From Rhodospirillales bacterium (GTDB lineage: Bacteria; Pseudomonadota; Alphaproteobacteria; SMXQ01): a DNA stretch of 6,670 bases. Position 1 is the stretch's first letter; each line of letters opens with the position of its first letter. The stretch lies in NCBI GenBank assembly GCA_024638585.1, contig JAHEKA010000128.1, positions 1-6,670 on the forward strand. Reading direction: 5' to 3'. A program made the position numbers and the translations under genes. The notes beneath the pieces were generated by a model. The model did no database searches. It was not told the origin of the DNA and worked only from the letters and a program-made list of their open reading frames with translations. This document shows, in pieces, positions 1-6,373 of this stretch.

Positions 1-484
1 CCTCGGCCCCGGTCACATCTGCGGTGCTGACGATGGCGGGTTCGGCCACGGGTGCGGCAGGGCTGTCCTCCTCCGGGCGGTCGCCTCGGTCATCGGTCGC
101 CGCCAGGATGCCTTGCGCGCCGAGCGTACTCCCGGCCGCCTGGCCCGTCTGCGCGTCCTCGCTGTCCTCTGCAGCACGTGACCGCAGGGCGGCGCGGCCA
201 TGGCCGACGGCGCGGAACCCGTTCCCGGCCACGCCTGCATCCGCTTCCGGCGCCGCCAACGAACCGGAGCCCTCCTCAAAGCTATTCCCGTTCTGTCCTT
301 GGGGGAGCGGCTCGCTTTCCGGAACGTGGGCATGGTCGGAGAGCGGGGGCTCGCCGCCGCCGGAGGGGGCGCCTGTCACGTCGCGCCCGTCGGCCTCTGT
401 CCCGGCTTCGGTGCGTGATCCATAGTGGATATTGGGATTGGAAAGCTGTTCCTCGGAAACCGCGGCTTCCGTGGGGTCGTCCTC
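1..484 (-). CDS. Acidic N-terminal region of a large, probably type I-secreted adhesin (partial; start uncertain)
   Basis: Reading the minus strand from 484 to 1 gives 161 codons without a stop. The product is very rich in Glu, Asp, Gly, Ala and Pro and has no Cys, no signal peptide and no membrane segment. It begins EDDPTEAAVSEEQL and reaches the left edge as AEPAIVSTADVTGAE. In giant RTX/VCBS or cadherin-like adhesins, a phrase of the type 'ADxxGxED' opens the first repeat after a disordered acidic N-terminus, so I infer that the repeats lie just beyond the edge. Divergent placement next to a type I secretion operon supports this. The stretch has no ATG. In-frame non-ATG candidates are ACG at 472-470 (8 nt after a perfect AGGAGG), GTG at 379-377 and TTG at 259-257. 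The same frame extends upstream past an amber codon to ATGs at 604 and 634, so the gene may be interrupted. The overlapping plus-strand frames are Arg/Pro-rich and look like shadows. The family call rests on a short motif and context. Confidence 0.6.
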
Positions 485-486
485 CT
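481..486 (-). promoter_or_regulatory. Perfect Shine-Dalgarno AGGAGG overlapping the amber codon
   Basis: The minus strand reads AGGAGG at 486-481, sharing two bases with the TAG at 487-485. Eight bases further on is ACG (472-470), in frame with the long acidic ORF. If that codon were ATG, this would be a textbook start. It could serve re-initiation after the upstream ORF or non-AUG initiation, or it may be a chance product of Glu/Asp codons (GAG GAC). Confidence 0.35.
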
Positions 487-634
487 ATTTCTCCTGATCC
501 GGCCGTTCGGCGGCCGGCCGCGCGAGATCGAGCTCTTCCTCGCCCGGTCTGCGGGCATTGGCCGCCTTTTGATCCGTGCCGTTCTTGCCTTCTTCGGTCG
601 CCATGATGACCCCCGTACTCTTTTGGTCCGCCAT
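485..634 (-). pseudogene. In-frame upstream segment of the adhesin gene, ending in an amber codon (or a short leader ORF)
   Basis: This segment is in the same frame as the acidic ORF to its left. It opens at ATG 634-632 (MADQKSTGVI) or, more likely, at ATG 604-602 (MATEEGKNGTDQK), the latter preceded by GGGGG about 6 nt upstream. After 39 codons from the second ATG it reaches TAG at 487-485, and the frame then stays open to the window edge. The residues before the stop (EEELDLARPAAERPDQEK) have the same acidic, Ala/Pro-rich character as those after it. That favours one original N-terminus broken by a nonsense mutation or sequencing error. The alternative is a real 39- or 49-codon leader whose stop overlaps the AGGAGG of the next start. 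Programmed readthrough looks unlikely, because the HlyD gene in this window ends normally in TAG. Confidence 0.45.
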
Positions 635-672
635 CCCACCGCGACGGGCCTTTACTGAAACCTGAGCGCAAA

Positions 673-701
673 TTAATACGAAATTACAAATAAAAAGTTA
701 A
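673..701 (-). promoter_or_regulatory. Candidate sigma70-type promoter for the divergent adhesin gene
   Basis: On the minus strand TTAACT (701-696) is followed after 17 bases by TATTAA (678-673). Each hexamer matches its consensus (TTGACA, TATAAT) at four of six positions and the spacing is ideal. A start near 666 would leave a leader of about 32 nt before the ATG at 634, or 62 nt before that at 604. In such AT-rich DNA, matches of this quality also occur by chance. Confidence 0.3.
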
Positions 702-730
702 GTCCTATAAAGGAGTAATTTATCTAAAAG

Positions 731-759
731 TTGATGTATTAACTAATGATTTCTAAATT
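731..759 (+). promoter_or_regulatory. Candidate promoter for the secretion operon
   Basis: TTGATG (731-736), a 17-base spacer, and TAAATT (754-759) make a four-of-six match in both hexamers. Transcription would start near 766 and leave a leader of roughly 250 nt before the preferred ATG at 1020. A TTGACG at 758-763 is a better -35 match but has no convincing -10 at 16-18 bases. The call is tentative. Confidence 0.25.
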
Positions 760-763
760 GACG

Positions 764-776
764 TACATGCGATGTA
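764..776. promoter_or_regulatory. Short palindrome TACAT-GCG-ATGTA, possible operator
   Basis: This is a perfect inverted repeat with 5-bp arms and a 3-base centre. It lies in the divergent control region immediately downstream of TTGACG (758-763) and about where transcription from the 731-759 candidate would begin. The right half overlaps the second copy of GATGTATT (733-740 and 771-778). It could be a binding site for a dimeric regulator, but no known consensus is recognised. Confidence 0.25.
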
Positions 777-832
777 TTGATGCAGAAATTATTATTATCA
801 TTGCATGAACATTAACGCGACTGTTTGCCCTG

Positions 833-853
833 ATCGGCTTGCAAATCGGTTTG
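833..853 (+). repeat. Two-copy direct repeat ATCGG(C/T)TTG with 12-bp period
   Basis: ATCGGCTTG occurs at 833-841 and ATCGGTTTG at 845-853, one 12-bp step apart and differing at one base. The repeat is flanked by GTTTGC at 823-828 and 853-858. It might be a tandem regulator site in the leader, but it is short enough to be chance. Confidence 0.3.
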
Positions 854-943
854 TTTGCGCGGCCTCAAGTAATTCCTTTCATTAACCAATTCGCAAACCT
901 CGTCTGAGACAGTGGCCCCCGCTGGGGACCCCTCGGAAACCTT

Positions 944-978
944 GGCCGCGGCTGCACGCGGCCCGGGCGGGGCCTGCG
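944..978 (+). promoter_or_regulatory. GC-rich leader with two mutually exclusive hairpins upstream of the exporter ATG
   Basis: GGCCGCG (944-950) can pair perfectly with CGCGGCC (957-963) around a 6-base loop. Alternatively, CGCGGCCC from 957 can pair with GGGCC-T-GCG ending at 978, giving eight pairs with a single bulged T. Both structures use 957-963, so they cannot form together. A short run of T follows at 989-993, about 11 nt after the second stem, which is too far for a classic intrinsic terminator. The segment could also encode an N-terminal extension of the exporter if translation began at GTG 912. The strong pairing and weak GTG context make a structured leader more likely. Confidence 0.3.
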
Positions 979-1019
979 GCTTAGTCAATTTTTGGGGGTG
1001 CCGGTCGCGGCATTTGTAT

Positions 1020-2780
1020 ATGAACCTTCGCAGTGCATCGCTGATTCGGCTGCCAAGCGCCCGGTTCGAGGGCGGCCCCGACGTGCAGACCAATGGCCTC
1101 GGGCCGATTTTCGCGAGTTTCCTGATCAATCTCCTCTCGCTGGCGATGCCCTTGGTCATCCTTCAGGTCTACGACCGGATCATCCCCAACCAGGCTTACG
1201 GCACCCTCACTCTGCTGATCGCCGGGCTGGCTGTCGCCCTCGTGCTGGATGCCATGTTGCGGGTGATCCGCGCCTATATCTTGGGGTGGAGTGGCGCACG
1301 GTTCGAGCACCTGATGGCCAACGCCGCAGTGGGACGCCTGTTGCGCGCCGACTCGGCGGCCTATGAGCGGGATGCGTCAGGCATCCATCTGGCGCGGATC
1401 AACGCCATCGATACACTGCGCGAGTTCCATTCGGGTCAAGCCAAGGCCCTGCTGGTGGATCTGCCCTTTGTGGCGCTGTTCCTGTTGCTGATCTGGTTCG
1501 TTGCCGGGTCCCTGGTGCTGGTGCCGATCGCTCTCCTGGGACTCTTGGGGCTGGCGTCGGTGGCGCTTGCCAAACGGCTCAAGGGCGCACTGAAGAACCG
1601 CAACAAGATCGACGAACACCGTCACAACTTCATCATCGAGGTTCTTGACGGGATCCATACGGTCAAGGGATTGAGCATGGAAGCGCCCATGCAGCGCCGT
1701 TATGAACGGCTCCAGGAAAGCGCGGCCATGGCGACCTATGACACGGCGCTGCTCAGCAACCTGGCCCAGGGGCTGGGCGCGTTGTTCTCCAACGTCACGC
1801 TCGTCGCGGTGGCCGCGGTCGGTGCCCTATATGTGGTCGCGGGGAATCTCTCCATCGGTGGCCTGGCCGCTTGCACGTTGCTTGCCGGCCGTATCATGCA
1901 GCCGGTCCTCCGTGCCGCCGGTCTGGCGACACAGTTGGAAAGCGTCACCATCGCCACCGACCGGGTCGCGGAGCTGTTCCGTATCCCGAGGGAGGCCGGG
2001 GGCGACATCCAGGACCTGCCGGAGATCACCGGTGCCATCGAGTTCCGCAACGTCTCCTACCGGCACGATCAGGACGGCAAGGACATCTTGCGCGACATCA
2101 ACCTGAAAATCGAAGCCGGAGAGATGATCGCCATCCTTGGCGGTGCCGGCAGCGGCAAGAGCACCCTGTTGTCTTTGATGACGCGCATGGCGCTGCCCAC
2201 CAAAGGCGAAGTGCTCTACGACGGTGTGAGCACCGCGAATCTGGATCCCGAAAAACTGCGCGGCCGAATTTCCTACCTGGCCCAGTCGCCGGTCCTGATG
2301 CGGGGCACGATCATGGAGAACCTCGCCTTGTTCCGCAAAGGCGAGGCGATCGACGACGCGATGAAGGCGGGCCACCTCCTGGGGCTCGACAAGGTCGTCA
2401 ATCTCTTGCCCCGGGGCTACGACACCATGGTGGGTGACGGGGCGGAGGGCAACCTGGCGGCAGGCGTCATCCAGAGCATCGCCAACGCCCGTGCGCTGGC
2501 CGGCGACAAGCCGGTGATCCTGTTCGACGAAGCCCAGATGGGCCTGGATGTGAAGAGCGACCAGGAGCTCAACAAGGCATTGGTCCAACTCAAGGGCAAG
2601 GCGACCATTGTACTGGTGACCTATCGGCCGTCACTGATCGGGCTTTCGGACCGCCGCTTCGAACTGCGCGATGGCACTCTGCATGCGGCCCCGGCACCCG
2701 GCACAAAGGCGCCCGGGACTGGCGGCAGTCAAGCGACCCAGCCGATGGCTAGCCGGGCCGGGGCGGGAGGGACGAAATGA
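1020..2780 (+). CDS. Type I secretion ABC exporter, short form, with degenerate ATPase motifs
   Basis: This is an inner-membrane ABC exporter half-transporter, 586 aa from ATG 1020. The N-terminal membrane domain shows the type I secretion hallmark near residues 22-60 (FASFLINLLSLAMP, then QVYDRIIPNQAYGTL), with further hydrophobic segments near 62-75, 144-180 and 258-290. The ATPase domain follows: Walker A GGAGSGKST (374-382, intact), Q-loop Q422, Walker B ILFDE with Asp503 and the presumed catalytic Glu504, and a D-loop altered to MGLD. The signature motif (usually LSGGQ) is LAAGV at 479-483, and the H-loop His is Tyr535 (VTYRP). There is no C39-like domain. A low-complexity Ala/Gly/Pro tail ends the protein. 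The same frame is open upstream to GTG 912 (622 aa). I prefer ATG 1020 because the family usually starts about here and the upstream segment is hairpin-rich; neither start has a good Shine-Dalgarno. The stop overlaps the next ATG, so the two are translationally coupled and probably form a heterodimer. Confidence 0.9.
   Translation: MNLRSASLIRLPSARFEGGPDVQTNGLGPIFASFLINLLSLAMPLVILQVYDRIIPNQAYGTLTLLIAGLAVALVLDAMLRVIRAYILGWSGARFEHLMANAAVGRLLRADSAAYERDASGIHLARINAIDTLREFHSGQAKALLVDLPFVALFLLLIWFVAGSLVLVPIALLGLLGLASVALAKRLKGALKNRNKIDEHRHNFIIEVLDGIHTVKGLSMEAPMQRRYERLQESAAMATYDTALLSNLAQGLGALFSNVTLVAVAAVGALYVVAGNLSIGGLAACTLLAGRIMQPVLRAAGLATQLESVTIATDRVAELFRIPREAGGDIQDLPEITGAIEFRNVSYRHDQDGKDILRDINLKIEAGEMIAILGGAGSGKSTLLSLMTRMALPTKGEVLYDGVSTANLDPEKLRGRISYLAQSPVLMRGTIMENLALFRKGEAIDDAMKAGHLLGLDKVVNLLPRGYDTMVGDGAEGNLAAGVIQSIANARALAGDKPVILFDEAQMGLDVKSDQELNKALVQLKGKATIVLVTYRPSLIGLSDRRFELRDGTLHAAPAPGTKAPGTGGSQATQPMASRAGAGGTK
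2765..2770 (+). promoter_or_regulatory. Ribosome-binding site of the second exporter gene
   Basis: GGGAGG lies 6 bases before ATG 2777, inside the last codons of the upstream gene. It supports this start over the ATG five codons later and, with the ATGA stop/start overlap at 2777-2780, indicates coupled translation. Confidence 0.7.
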
Positions 2781-4954
2781 CGGACCTCGCGATGTCCTCT
2801 ACGGCGCCGGCTCAAGACTCCTTTGCGACGGGCCAGCGGCTCGATCAAGTTCTGCGCGGCCATGATCTCGGCGGCTTCAAGTCGGTGTCCGCCATCGCTG
2901 CCTGCCTGGTGCCGATCCTGACGGCAATGGGGTGGCGCGGGGAACTGCGCCACCTCACCGAAGCCCTGCCGCATTTCTCCACCTCTTTCGACGAGTACGA
3001 TATCGTGTCGGTGCTCGCCAATCTGGGCTATGAGACGCGCGCCGCACCCGCCAGGCTGTGCGATCTGGAACCCGACCTGCTGCCTTGCCTTTTCATCTCG
3101 GCCGAGAGTTCGCCCATGGTGGTGCTGGCGCGTCAGGGCAGTCGCCTGACCGTATTCGACGGCACCACGGGGGAGCAGTCGGAACGACGCATCGGCCCCG
3201 ATCAGGGCACCGTCTACCTGGTATCGGAGAAGCCCAAGGTGGATTCGGGGCCGGCGGGGCAGACCGATAAATGGTTCACCTACGTCGCGCAAAGTTTCCG
3301 AGGCGTGGTGGCAAAGACCTTCGCGATCACCTGTGCCACCAACGTGTTGGCCCTGTTCATTCCCTTGTTCATCATGATGGTCTACGACAAGGTGGTGGCG
3401 GCCAGATCGCCGGTGACCCTCGGTTATCTGGCGGCGGGAATCGGTCTGGTGATCCTGCTTGATTGCGCGCTTCGGGTGATTCGCGCTCGTCTTCTGGCCT
3501 ATGTCGGGGCCAGGATCGATGTGATCCTCAGCGTCGCCGCCTTTCGCCAGATCCTGCACCTCCCACTCGGGATGACAGAGAACGCGCCCATCGGCGGTCA
3601 GATGTCCCGGGTCAAGCAGTTCGAATCGATCCGCGAATTCTTCATTGGTCCCCTGGCGACCGTGGTTCTGGATCTGCCTTTCGTGTTCTTCTTCATTGCC
3701 CTGATTGCCGTGATCGCCGGCCCGATCGCGTGGATACCCTTGATCCTGCTGGTCGCCTTTGTGGCGCTTGGGACGCTGATGGGGCGGACCTTCCAAAGAC
3801 GCATCCGCGAATCCGGCGAGGCCCGGGCCGCGCGGCAAAATTTCCTGATCGAAATGCTGACCAATATGCGCGCGCTGAAGCAAAGCGGGGCGGAGGCCGC
3901 CTGGGCGGAACGCTTCAGGGAGATCTCCGCCGACAGCGCCATCGCTCATTTCCACGTGGCCCAGGCCTCGGCCCGTCTTCAGACCCTTGGACAGTTTCTT
4001 ATGTATGCCGCGGGGGTCGCGACCGTCACGGTCGGGACCGTCAGGGTGGCGGAGCATGATATGACCGTGGGTGCCCTTATCGCCACCATGGCAATGGTCT
4101 GGCGCATCCTGACACCGCTCCAGACCGCCTTCCTGAGCCTTACCAATGTCGAGCAGATCAAGCTCGGCATCGGCCAGGTCAACCGGCTGATGAATCTCGT
4201 CCCGGAACGGGATCCGGACCGGATGGCGACGGTCTTCCGGCGGCTGGAGGGACGGATCAGGTTCCGCAATGTCAGCATGCGCTATACACCGCAGGCGGAA
4301 CCGGCCCTGCTCGGGGTCAACCTGGCCATCGAGCCGGGGGAGATCATCGCCGTCACGGGTCCCAGTGGTTCGGGCAAGTCGACCCTTCTCAAGCATGTCG
4401 CCGGGCTCTACGAGCCCCAGGCGGGGATGATCACCATAGACGGGCTCGACGTGCGCCAACTCGATCCCAGCGAGTTGCGCCACTCCATCGGGTACGCGCC
4501 GCAGGTCTGCAACCTGTTCCACGGCACCATCGCCCAGAACCTGCGCCTGGGCAATCCGATGGCGAGCGATGCCGAACTGACCGCCGCCGTCATCGACGCC
4601 GACCTGATGGACTACATCCTGCAAATGCCCGACGGGCTGGACAGCTGGCTCAAGGACCGGGAGCTTCAGCAGATGCCGCTCGGCATTAAGCAGAAGCTGA
4701 TGCTGGCCCGCGCCTATGCCGCGGACGCCCCCATCGTGCTCCTGGATGATCCCGGATCGGCGATCGATGAAGAGGGCGACAATGCGCTTTGCCGCAAGCT
4801 GCAGAATCTGAAGGGGCGGGCCACAGTGCTGATCACCACCCACAGGCCGCGCCACATGCGCCTCGCCGACCGGGTGGTCTATATCGAGGGCGGGCGCATC
4901 CTGCGCGACGGCCCGTCCGATGAGGTTGTGGCCGAACTGATGGCCAAGTCATAA
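2777..4954 (+). CDS. Type I secretion ABC exporter with C39-like domain and degenerate ATPase motifs
   Basis: This 725-aa inner-membrane ABC exporter half-transporter has three parts. Residues about 30-152 form a C39 peptidase-like domain. The expected catalytic Cys position appears to be Ala39 or a neighbour, the segment that normally carries the His reads PMVVL (113-117), and only the Asp-containing FDG (127-129) is kept. It is therefore probably a non-cleaving, substrate-binding domain of the HlyB/LapB kind. Residues about 180-470 are the membrane domain (TNVLALFIPLFIMMVYDKVV at 188-207, then hydrophobic segments near 216-230, 292-315, 318-333 and 402-422). The ATPase domain has intact Walker A GPSGSGKST (528-536), Q576 and H-loop His689. 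The signature is MPLGI (633-637) instead of LSGGQ, and Walker B reads LLDD, with Asp658 where the catalytic Glu should be. The start overlaps the previous stop by 4 nt, and the HlyD gene follows closely. The likely role is to form, with the preceding exporter, the pump for a large acidic substrate. Confidence 0.92.
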   Translation: MTDLAMSSTAPAQDSFATGQRLDQVLRGHDLGGFKSVSAIAACLVPILTAMGWRGELRHLTEALPHFSTSFDEYDIVSVLANLGYETRAAPARLCDLEPDLLPCLFISAESSPMVVLARQGSRLTVFDGTTGEQSERRIGPDQGTVYLVSEKPKVDSGPAGQTDKWFTYVAQSFRGVVAKTFAITCATNVLALFIPLFIMMVYDKVVAARSPVTLGYLAAGIGLVILLDCALRVIRARLLAYVGARIDVILSVAAFRQILHLPLGMTENAPIGGQMSRVKQFESIREFFIGPLATVVLDLPFVFFFIALIAVIAGPIAWIPLILLVAFVALGTLMGRTFQRRIRESGEARAARQNFLIEMLTNMRALKQSGAEAAWAERFREISADSAIAHFHVAQASARLQTLGQFLMYAAGVATVTVGTVRVAEHDMTVGALIATMAMVWRILTPLQTAFLSLTNVEQIKLGIGQVNRLMNLVPERDPDRMATVFRRLEGRIRFRNVSMRYTPQAEPALLGVNLAIEPGEIIAVTGPSGSGKSTLLKHVAGLYEPQAGMITIDGLDVRQLDPSELRHSIGYAPQVCNLFHGTIAQNLRLGNPMASDAELTAAVIDADLMDYILQMPDGLDSWLKDRELQQMPLGIKQKLMLARAYAADAPIVLLDDPGSAIDEEGDNALCRKLQNLKGRATVLITTHRPRHMRLADRVVYIEGGRILRDGPSDEVVAELMAKS

Positions 4955-4985
4955 GCATGTGCAAAGATTGAAGAAGAAGAGTCCG

Positions 4986-6341
4986 ATGCTGAAAAGTCCG
5001 TTTGCCAAACTGAAAGGGACATCGCGATCCGAAAGCCGGACCCGTCTGTCCAAATTCCTGGCCCAGCCGCTACGGCTCGAGGAGCATGGGCCGCCGCGCA
5101 CCCTCAATCAGCTTCTTATGGTGACCTGCCTTTTCGTTGCGGCATTCATAGTCTGGACCATGGTGACCGAGATTCACGAAACTGCGATCGCACCGGGACA
5201 GGTCCAGACCCAGGATAGTGTCGCCGTGGTGCAGCATCTGGAAGGCGGGATCATCTCCGACATCCTGGTGCGCGAGGGCGATAAGGTGAAGAAGGGACAG
5301 CCGCTGTTCCGACTCGCGGGGCAGGGTGCGCTCTCGGATCTCGGTGCGCTGCGGGCCCGTGAAGTGGCCTTGTCGCTCGAGTCCGAGCGCCTTCGCGCCT
5401 TCGTTGAGGAACGCAAACCGGATTTTTCTGTCGGCAAGGACCACCCGGATTTGGTCAGCGACCAGACGTCGATCCTCAGGCTCCAGCGTAAGGCCAAACG
5501 CAGCAAGCAGCAGGTTCTGGAATCCCGCATCCAGCAGCGCCGCCAGGAACTGGGAAGCCTGCGGGGCCGCCTCAAGAACCTGCGCCGTCAGTTTGCGTTG
5601 ACCAAGGAAGCGGTGGAGATGCGCCGTAAGCTGGTTGAGAAGGGGCTGGTCTCGCGGCTGCTCTATCTCGAGAGCGAGCAGGCCTTCGCCAAGGCGGAAG
5701 GCGACATCACCCAGGTAAAAGGTCAGATCCGGCTTGCCCGGGAATCCCTGCACGAAGCGGAAACCAATCTCACGGAACTGAACGCCACCACCTACAACAC
5801 CGCCATTGCGGAGATGGGCCGGGTCCGCAACGAGTTGGCCCAGGTCAGTGAAGCCATCAAGAAATCTTCCGACCGTGCCAAGCGTCTGGTGGTCACGGCG
5901 CCGGAAGCGGGCATCGTCAAGGGATTGATCGCGCGCTCGCGCGGCAGCGTGATCGGGCCGAGCGACGTGTTGCTGGAAATCGTGCCCGAGAGCGCCAAGC
6001 TGGTGGTCGAGGCCAAGATTTCGCCGCGCGATATCGGCTATGTGCGCGTGGGCCAGGACGCCAAAGTCAAGCTCACCACCTATCATGTGGCGCGCTTCGG
6101 CTCCATTGACGGCAAGGTCACCAAGGTGTCCGCGTCCACCTTTGCCGACGAGCGCGGCGAGCCCTATTACAAGGCGACCATCGCCCTGACCCAGGACCAT
6201 GTGGGGCGCGGTGGGGTGCGCCGTCCCATCCTGCCTGGCATGGTGGCCAATGCCGATGTGGTGACCGGTTCCAAGACCCTTTCGACCTATCTCCTGCTGC
6301 CGATCTACCGTTCCATCGAGGGCTCGTTCGGCGAACGTTAG
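4986..6341 (+). CDS. HlyD-family membrane fusion protein of the type I secretion system
   Basis: This is the periplasmic adaptor that links the ABC exporter to an outer-membrane TolC-type channel. From ATG 4986 it is 451 aa, normal for the family. The basic cytoplasmic N-terminus (LKSPFAKLKG…) is followed by one membrane helix (about 42-60, LLMVTCLFVAAFIVWTMV). A lipoyl-like half-motif comes next (VQHLEGGIISDILVREGDKV, 82-101). A long, charged coiled-coil hairpin spans about 115-295. The second lipoyl half and beta-barrel follow (VVTAPEAGIVKGL, then EIVPESAKLVVEAKISPRDIG). The C-terminus has the HlyD signature ILPGM (residues 415-419) followed by DVVTGSKTLSTYLLLPI. A GTG at 4959, four nt after the preceding stop, would add nine residues. 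I prefer ATG 4986 because a purine-rich AAGAAGAAGAG lies just upstream and the GTG has no Shine-Dalgarno. It is the third gene of the operon and ends in TAG. Confidence 0.95.
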   Translation: MLKSPFAKLKGTSRSESRTRLSKFLAQPLRLEEHGPPRTLNQLLMVTCLFVAAFIVWTMVTEIHETAIAPGQVQTQDSVAVVQHLEGGIISDILVREGDKVKKGQPLFRLAGQGALSDLGALRAREVALSLESERLRAFVEERKPDFSVGKDHPDLVSDQTSILRLQRKAKRSKQQVLESRIQQRRQELGSLRGRLKNLRRQFALTKEAVEMRRKLVEKGLVSRLLYLESEQAFAKAEGDITQVKGQIRLARESLHEAETNLTELNATTYNTAIAEMGRVRNELAQVSEAIKKSSDRAKRLVVTAPEAGIVKGLIARSRGSVIGPSDVLLEIVPESAKLVVEAKISPRDIGYVRVGQDAKVKLTTYHVARFGSIDGKVTKVSASTFADERGEPYYKATIALTQDHVGRGGVRRPILPGMVANADVVTGSKTLSTYLLLPIYRSIEGSFGER

Positions 6342-6354
6342 GCCTGGTTTTTCT

Positions 6355-6373
6355 TGGCGGGCCCAGCCCGCCA
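6355..6373 (+). terminator. Stem-loop after the secretion operon, possible terminator
   Basis: TGGCGGGC and GCCCGCCA form a perfect 8-bp stem around a CCA loop, starting 14 nt after the HlyD stop codon. No T-run follows on the plus strand; the TTTTT at 6348-6352 comes before the stem. It is therefore not a standard intrinsic terminator, though it could stabilise the 3' end of the message or assist Rho-dependent ending. Nothing else is recognised in the 94-nt gap before the next gene. Confidence 0.35.

Larger units (their letters stand above)
635..911. other. Divergent intergenic control region, AT-rich
   Basis: No convincing gene lies between the minus-strand ATG at 634 and the operon leader. 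From about 661 to 815 the DNA is strongly AT-rich, in sharp contrast to the GC-rich surroundings, as expected for a shared promoter and regulator-binding region (or an H-NS/MucR-like silencing target). It holds the two candidate promoters, the 764-776 palindrome and the repeats listed separately. Between about 820 and 900 there are GTTTGC motifs (823-828, 853-858), an inverted CGCAAAC (892-898), and a 12-bp-period direct repeat at 833-853. These would fall in the transcribed leader if the plus-strand candidate promoter is used. Confidence 0.6.

Noticed and set aside
485..487. Programmed amber readthrough (for example pyrrolysine or recoded TAG)
   Set aside because: TAG ends the HlyD gene normally in this window, and no recoding element is seen near the codon.
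24..606. Plus-strand open frames across the left region
   Set aside because: Their products are Arg/Pro/Ser-rich and featureless, while the minus-strand frame gives an acidic sequence with an adhesin-like motif.
709..742. AAAGGAG followed by ATG TAT TAA
   Set aside because: The spacing is about 18 nt and the frame stops after two codons, so it is not a usable start.
731..794. FNR-like half sites (TTGAT) in the control region
   Set aside because: TTGAT occurs at 731 and 778, but neither has an ATCAA partner at the required spacing.
746..808. A 20-codon plus-strand ORF (MISKLTYMRC…) in the AT-rich region
   Set aside because: It has no Shine-Dalgarno at proper spacing and an Ile-run tail produced by an ATT repeat; nothing supports translation.
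2729..4855. Very long minus-strand open frame opposite the second exporter
   Set aside because: The plus-strand frame has clear exporter domains. The antisense product is rich in His, Gly, Arg and Gln with no recognisable domain, a normal by-product of GC-rich codon use.
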